Positions 6,062-7,604 of a stretch of 7,604 bases of DNA are shown here, in pieces. The translations under genes and the position numbers were made by a program. This DNA is from JANXYW01 sp964458665 (GTDB taxonomy: Bacteria > Chloroflexota > Dehalococcoidia > DSTF01 > JACRBR01), in NCBI GenBank assembly GCA_964458665.1, contig CAYWOO010000021.1:1-7604 (forward strand), read 5' to 3'. The notes beneath the pieces are model-generated. The model was not told the DNA's origin, searched no databases, and saw nothing but the letters and a program-made list of their open reading frames with translations. Positions within the stretch are counted from its first letter, which is position 1. Every line of letters starts with the position of its first letter.

Positions 6062-7117
6062 ATGACTGAACCGTTGAACCTTCGCGATTTTGAGGCGTTG
6101 GCGCGGGGGCGCATGGAGCCCGGTGCGTTCGCGTACTACGCGGGCGGGGCGGGGGACGAGCACACGCTGCGTGACAACGAGGCGGCGTTCGCGCGGCGGC
6201 GCTTCCGGCCGCGGATGCTCGTCGATGTCTCGCGCATCGACACCAGCGTGACGCTGCTGGGCGAGCGCGTGTCGATGCCGGTGGGCGTCGCGCCGACGGC
6301 GCAGCACCGTCTGGCGCATCCGGATGGCGAGGCGGCGACGGCGCGCGCTGCGTCGGCAGCCGGTGTGATGTTCTGCGCATCGACCTCGTCATCTCTGTCG
6401 CTGGAGGAGATCGCTGCCGCGGCGGGGCCGCTGCGCTGGTTTCAGTTCTATACGCAGGACAACGCGGGGCCGCGCAGCGAGGCACTGTTGCGCCGTGCGG
6501 AGGCAGCGGGCTATCGCGCGATTGTGTTAACGGTGGATCTTGCGGTGCCGGGACGGCGCGAGCGCGAGCTGCGCGAGCGTTTCGATTTCGGCTCGCTGCC
6601 GTTCGGCAACTTTCCGGGATCGGGTGTTACCGAAGATCCCGCGGACAACGGGTTGCGGGCGCAGGTCGAGCCGTCGGCGTTCACGTGGAACGATCTTGCG
6701 TGGTTGCGCGCGCGGACGACGCTGCCGCTGATCCTCAAGGGGATCCTGACGGCGGAGGATGCGCGGCTCGCGGTAGAGCATGGCGCGGCGGCCGTGTGGG
6801 TCTCGAATCACGGCGCGCGGCAGCTCGATCGTTCGCCGGCGTCGCTCGACGTGCTGGAGGAGATCGTCGCGGCGGTTGCGGGTCGCGCCGAGGTGTACAT
6901 GGATGGCGGCGTGCGGCGCGGCATCGATGTGGTGACGGCGCTGGCACTGGGTGCGCGAGCCGTGTTCATCGGACGGCCGATCTTGCATGCGCTGGCGGCG
7001 GACGGCGAGTCCGGCGTATCGCGCGCGCTGTCGCTGATGGATGCCGAGGTGCGGAATGCGATGGCGCTGCTGGGGACGGCATCGGTGGCGGAGATATCGC
7101 GGGCGCATGTGGTGTGA
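6062..7117 (+). CDS. FMN-dependent alpha-hydroxy-acid oxidase/dehydrogenase
   Basis: A 351-residue TIM-barrel flavoenzyme of the glycolate oxidase / L-lactate dehydrogenase family, which oxidises (S)-2-hydroxy acids to 2-oxo acids with FMN. Family residues are all present: Tyr25 in YYAGGAGDE, the FMN-contacting PVGVAPTA (73-80), Tyr130 in WFQFYTQD, Asp158 in LTVD, Lys226 in LILKG, catalytic His250 and Arg253 in SNHGARQLD, and the phosphate-binding DGGVRRG (281-287) and IGRP (303-306). They correspond to Tyr24, Tyr129, Asp157, Lys230, His254 and Arg257 of spinach glycolate oxidase. There is no signal peptide or membrane insert, so it is cytoplasmic and probably not a membrane-bound LldD type. 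Substrate (lactate, glycolate or other) and electron acceptor cannot be read from the sequence. The start at 6062 is chosen because the conserved N-terminal helix (LNLRDFEALA) begins there, although no Shine-Dalgarno is visible. It stands alone, divergent from groEL. Confidence 0.93.
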   Translation: MTEPLNLRDFEALARGRMEPGAFAYYAGGAGDEHTLRDNEAAFARRRFRPRMLVDVSRIDTSVTLLGERVSMPVGVAPTAQHRLAHPDGEAATARAASAAGVMFCASTSSSLSLEEIAAAAGPLRWFQFYTQDNAGPRSEALLRRAEAAGYRAIVLTVDLAVPGRRERELRERFDFGSLPFGNFPGSGVTEDPADNGLRAQVEPSAFTWNDLAWLRARTTLPLILKGILTAEDARLAVEHGAAAVWVSNHGARQLDRSPASLDVLEEIVAAVAGRAEVYMDGGVRRGIDVVTALALGARAVFIGRPILHALAADGESGVSRALSLMDAEVRNAMALLGTASVAEISRAHVV

Positions 7118-7118
7118 T

Positions 7119-7156
7119 GGTCGTCAGTCGCCGGTCGTCAGTCGTCGGTCATCGGT
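7119..7156 (+). repeat. Direct GTCGTC repeats after the oxidase gene
   Basis: GGTCGTCAGTCG occurs twice (7119-7130 and 7133-7144) and is followed by a degenerate continuation. Positions 7133-7150 match exactly the reverse complement of 4216-4233 (18 bases), and 7141-7156 match exactly 4181-4196 (16 bases). It begins two bases past the oxidase stop codon. This is a dispersed short repeat placed at gene ends. Confidence 0.75.
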
Positions 7157-7169
7157 GGGGACGGTTCAC

Positions 7170-7193
7170 CACAGAGGCACAGAGGCACAGAGG
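7170..7193. repeat. Three tandem CACAGAGG units
   Basis: Three perfect copies of the 8-base unit CACAGAGG lie end to end. Similar CACAGAG-type strings are, as far as I recall, common in intergenic DNA of many unrelated bacteria. No function is evident. Confidence 0.85.
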
Positions 7194-7279
7194 ATTGGTT
7201 GGGGACGGTGAGGCGATCGATGCGCACGCGATCGTTGGTGGCTGGATGCGAGTTTATACTGCGTCGGTCCGGCTTTGCC
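7194..7279. other. Non-coding spacer leading into the tandem array
   Basis: No gene is seen. CGATCG occurs at 7214-7219 and again at 7229-7234, able to pair across nine bases. A -10-like TATACT lies at 7255-7260 on the plus strand, without a convincing -35. A 7-bp hairpin, GTCCGGC-TTT-GCCGGAC (7267-7283), marks the left border of the array and resembles the last hairpin of each array unit. Confidence 0.4.
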
Positions 7280-7604
7280 GGACGCACAGCCGGGACGGCT
7301 ATGCCACGCGCTGCGCGTCTCCCTTCGCGATCCGGCCCGCCGGACTCACAGCCGGGGACGGCTATGCCACGCGCTGCGCGTCTCCCTTCGCGATCCGGCC
7401 CGCCGGACGCACAGCCGGGGGCGGCTGTGCCACGCGCTGCGCGTCTCCCCTTCGCGATCCGGCCCGCTGGACTCACAGCCGGGGGCGGCTGTGCCACGCG
7501 CTGCACGTCTCCCTTCGCGATCCGGCCCGCCGGACTCACAGCCGGGGACGGCTATGCCACGCGCTGCGCGTCTCCCTTCGCGATCCGGCCCGCCGGACGC
7601 ACAG
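7280..7604. repeat. Tandem array of 62-64 bp hairpin-rich units, continuing past the window
   Basis: Five complete units start at 7280, 7342, 7405, 7469 and 7532 (lengths 62, 63, 64, 63 and 63), and the first ten bases of a sixth start at 7595. Units 2 and 5 are identical; the others differ by single substitutions or one-base indels in G or C runs. Each unit holds three small inverted repeats: CACAGCCG with CGGCTRTG, ACGCG with CGCGT, and TCCGG with CCGGA. There are no unique spacers, so this is a minisatellite-like array and not CRISPR. The length changes shift reading frames between units, so it is unlikely to be coding. Confidence 0.93.

Noticed and set aside
6540..7108. Missing catalytic tyrosine in the hydroxy-acid oxidase
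   Set aside because: An initial alignment put Gln132 at the catalytic position, but the family's active tyrosine is the one in the QxY motif, which is present as Tyr130.
7138..7539. Minus-strand open frame across the tandem array
   Set aside because: One-base length differences between units move the frame from one peptide to another, so no protein repeat is preserved; there is no ribosome site or known domain.
7280..7604. CRISPR array
   Set aside because: The 62-64 bp units abut directly and the whole unit is conserved; there are no unique spacers and no cas genes.

Overview
This is a high-GC bacterial window carrying six protein genes. Five read on the minus strand (a partial cupredoxin lipoprotein, a two-domain cupredoxin, a ScyD/ScyE-type beta-propeller, an unrecognised 154-residue protein and groEL). 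One reads on the plus strand (an FMN-dependent alpha-hydroxy-acid oxidase). The GroEL sequence, its CIRCE operator and the P-x-T-G type C-terminal surface-anchor signals suggest a Gram-positive-like or Chloroflexota-type organism. That placement rests on general resemblance only and was not tested.

Positions 1-3512 form a block of exported proteins. The lipoprotein runs off the left edge and carries a cupredoxin-like domain behind a run of 22 prolines. The next protein has two cupredoxin domains, each with a complete type-1 copper ligand set. The third is a secreted beta-propeller. The second and third share a C-terminal layout of [S/A]-P-N-T-G, a hydrophobic segment and a basic tail, so both are probably held at the cell surface. 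Together they look like a cell-surface copper/redox module, although the genes appear to be separately transcribed: an RNA hairpin follows the two-cupredoxin gene and another follows the propeller gene. The two-cupredoxin gene also has its own promoter with a perfect 12-bp palindrome over the predicted transcription start.

Positions 3691-6061 hold the unrecognised gene and a groEL that has no groES beside it. groEL is preceded by a near-perfect CIRCE operator (HrcA repressor site) overlapping its predicted promoter, so it should be heat-shock regulated. The hydroxy-acid oxidase is divergent from groEL across a 204-bp gap and has all the catalytic residues of its family but no Shine-Dalgarno sequence.

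Positions 7118-7604 are non-coding and repeat-rich. They contain GTCGTC-type repeats also found as an inverted pair after groEL, three perfect CACAGAGG units, and an array of at least five 62-64 bp hairpin-forming tandem units that continues past the right edge. No RNA genes, transposase genes, phage genes or CRISPR array were seen. The most unusual items are the 22-proline linker, the surface copper module with shared sorting signals, the palindromic operator candidate and the tandem hairpin array.
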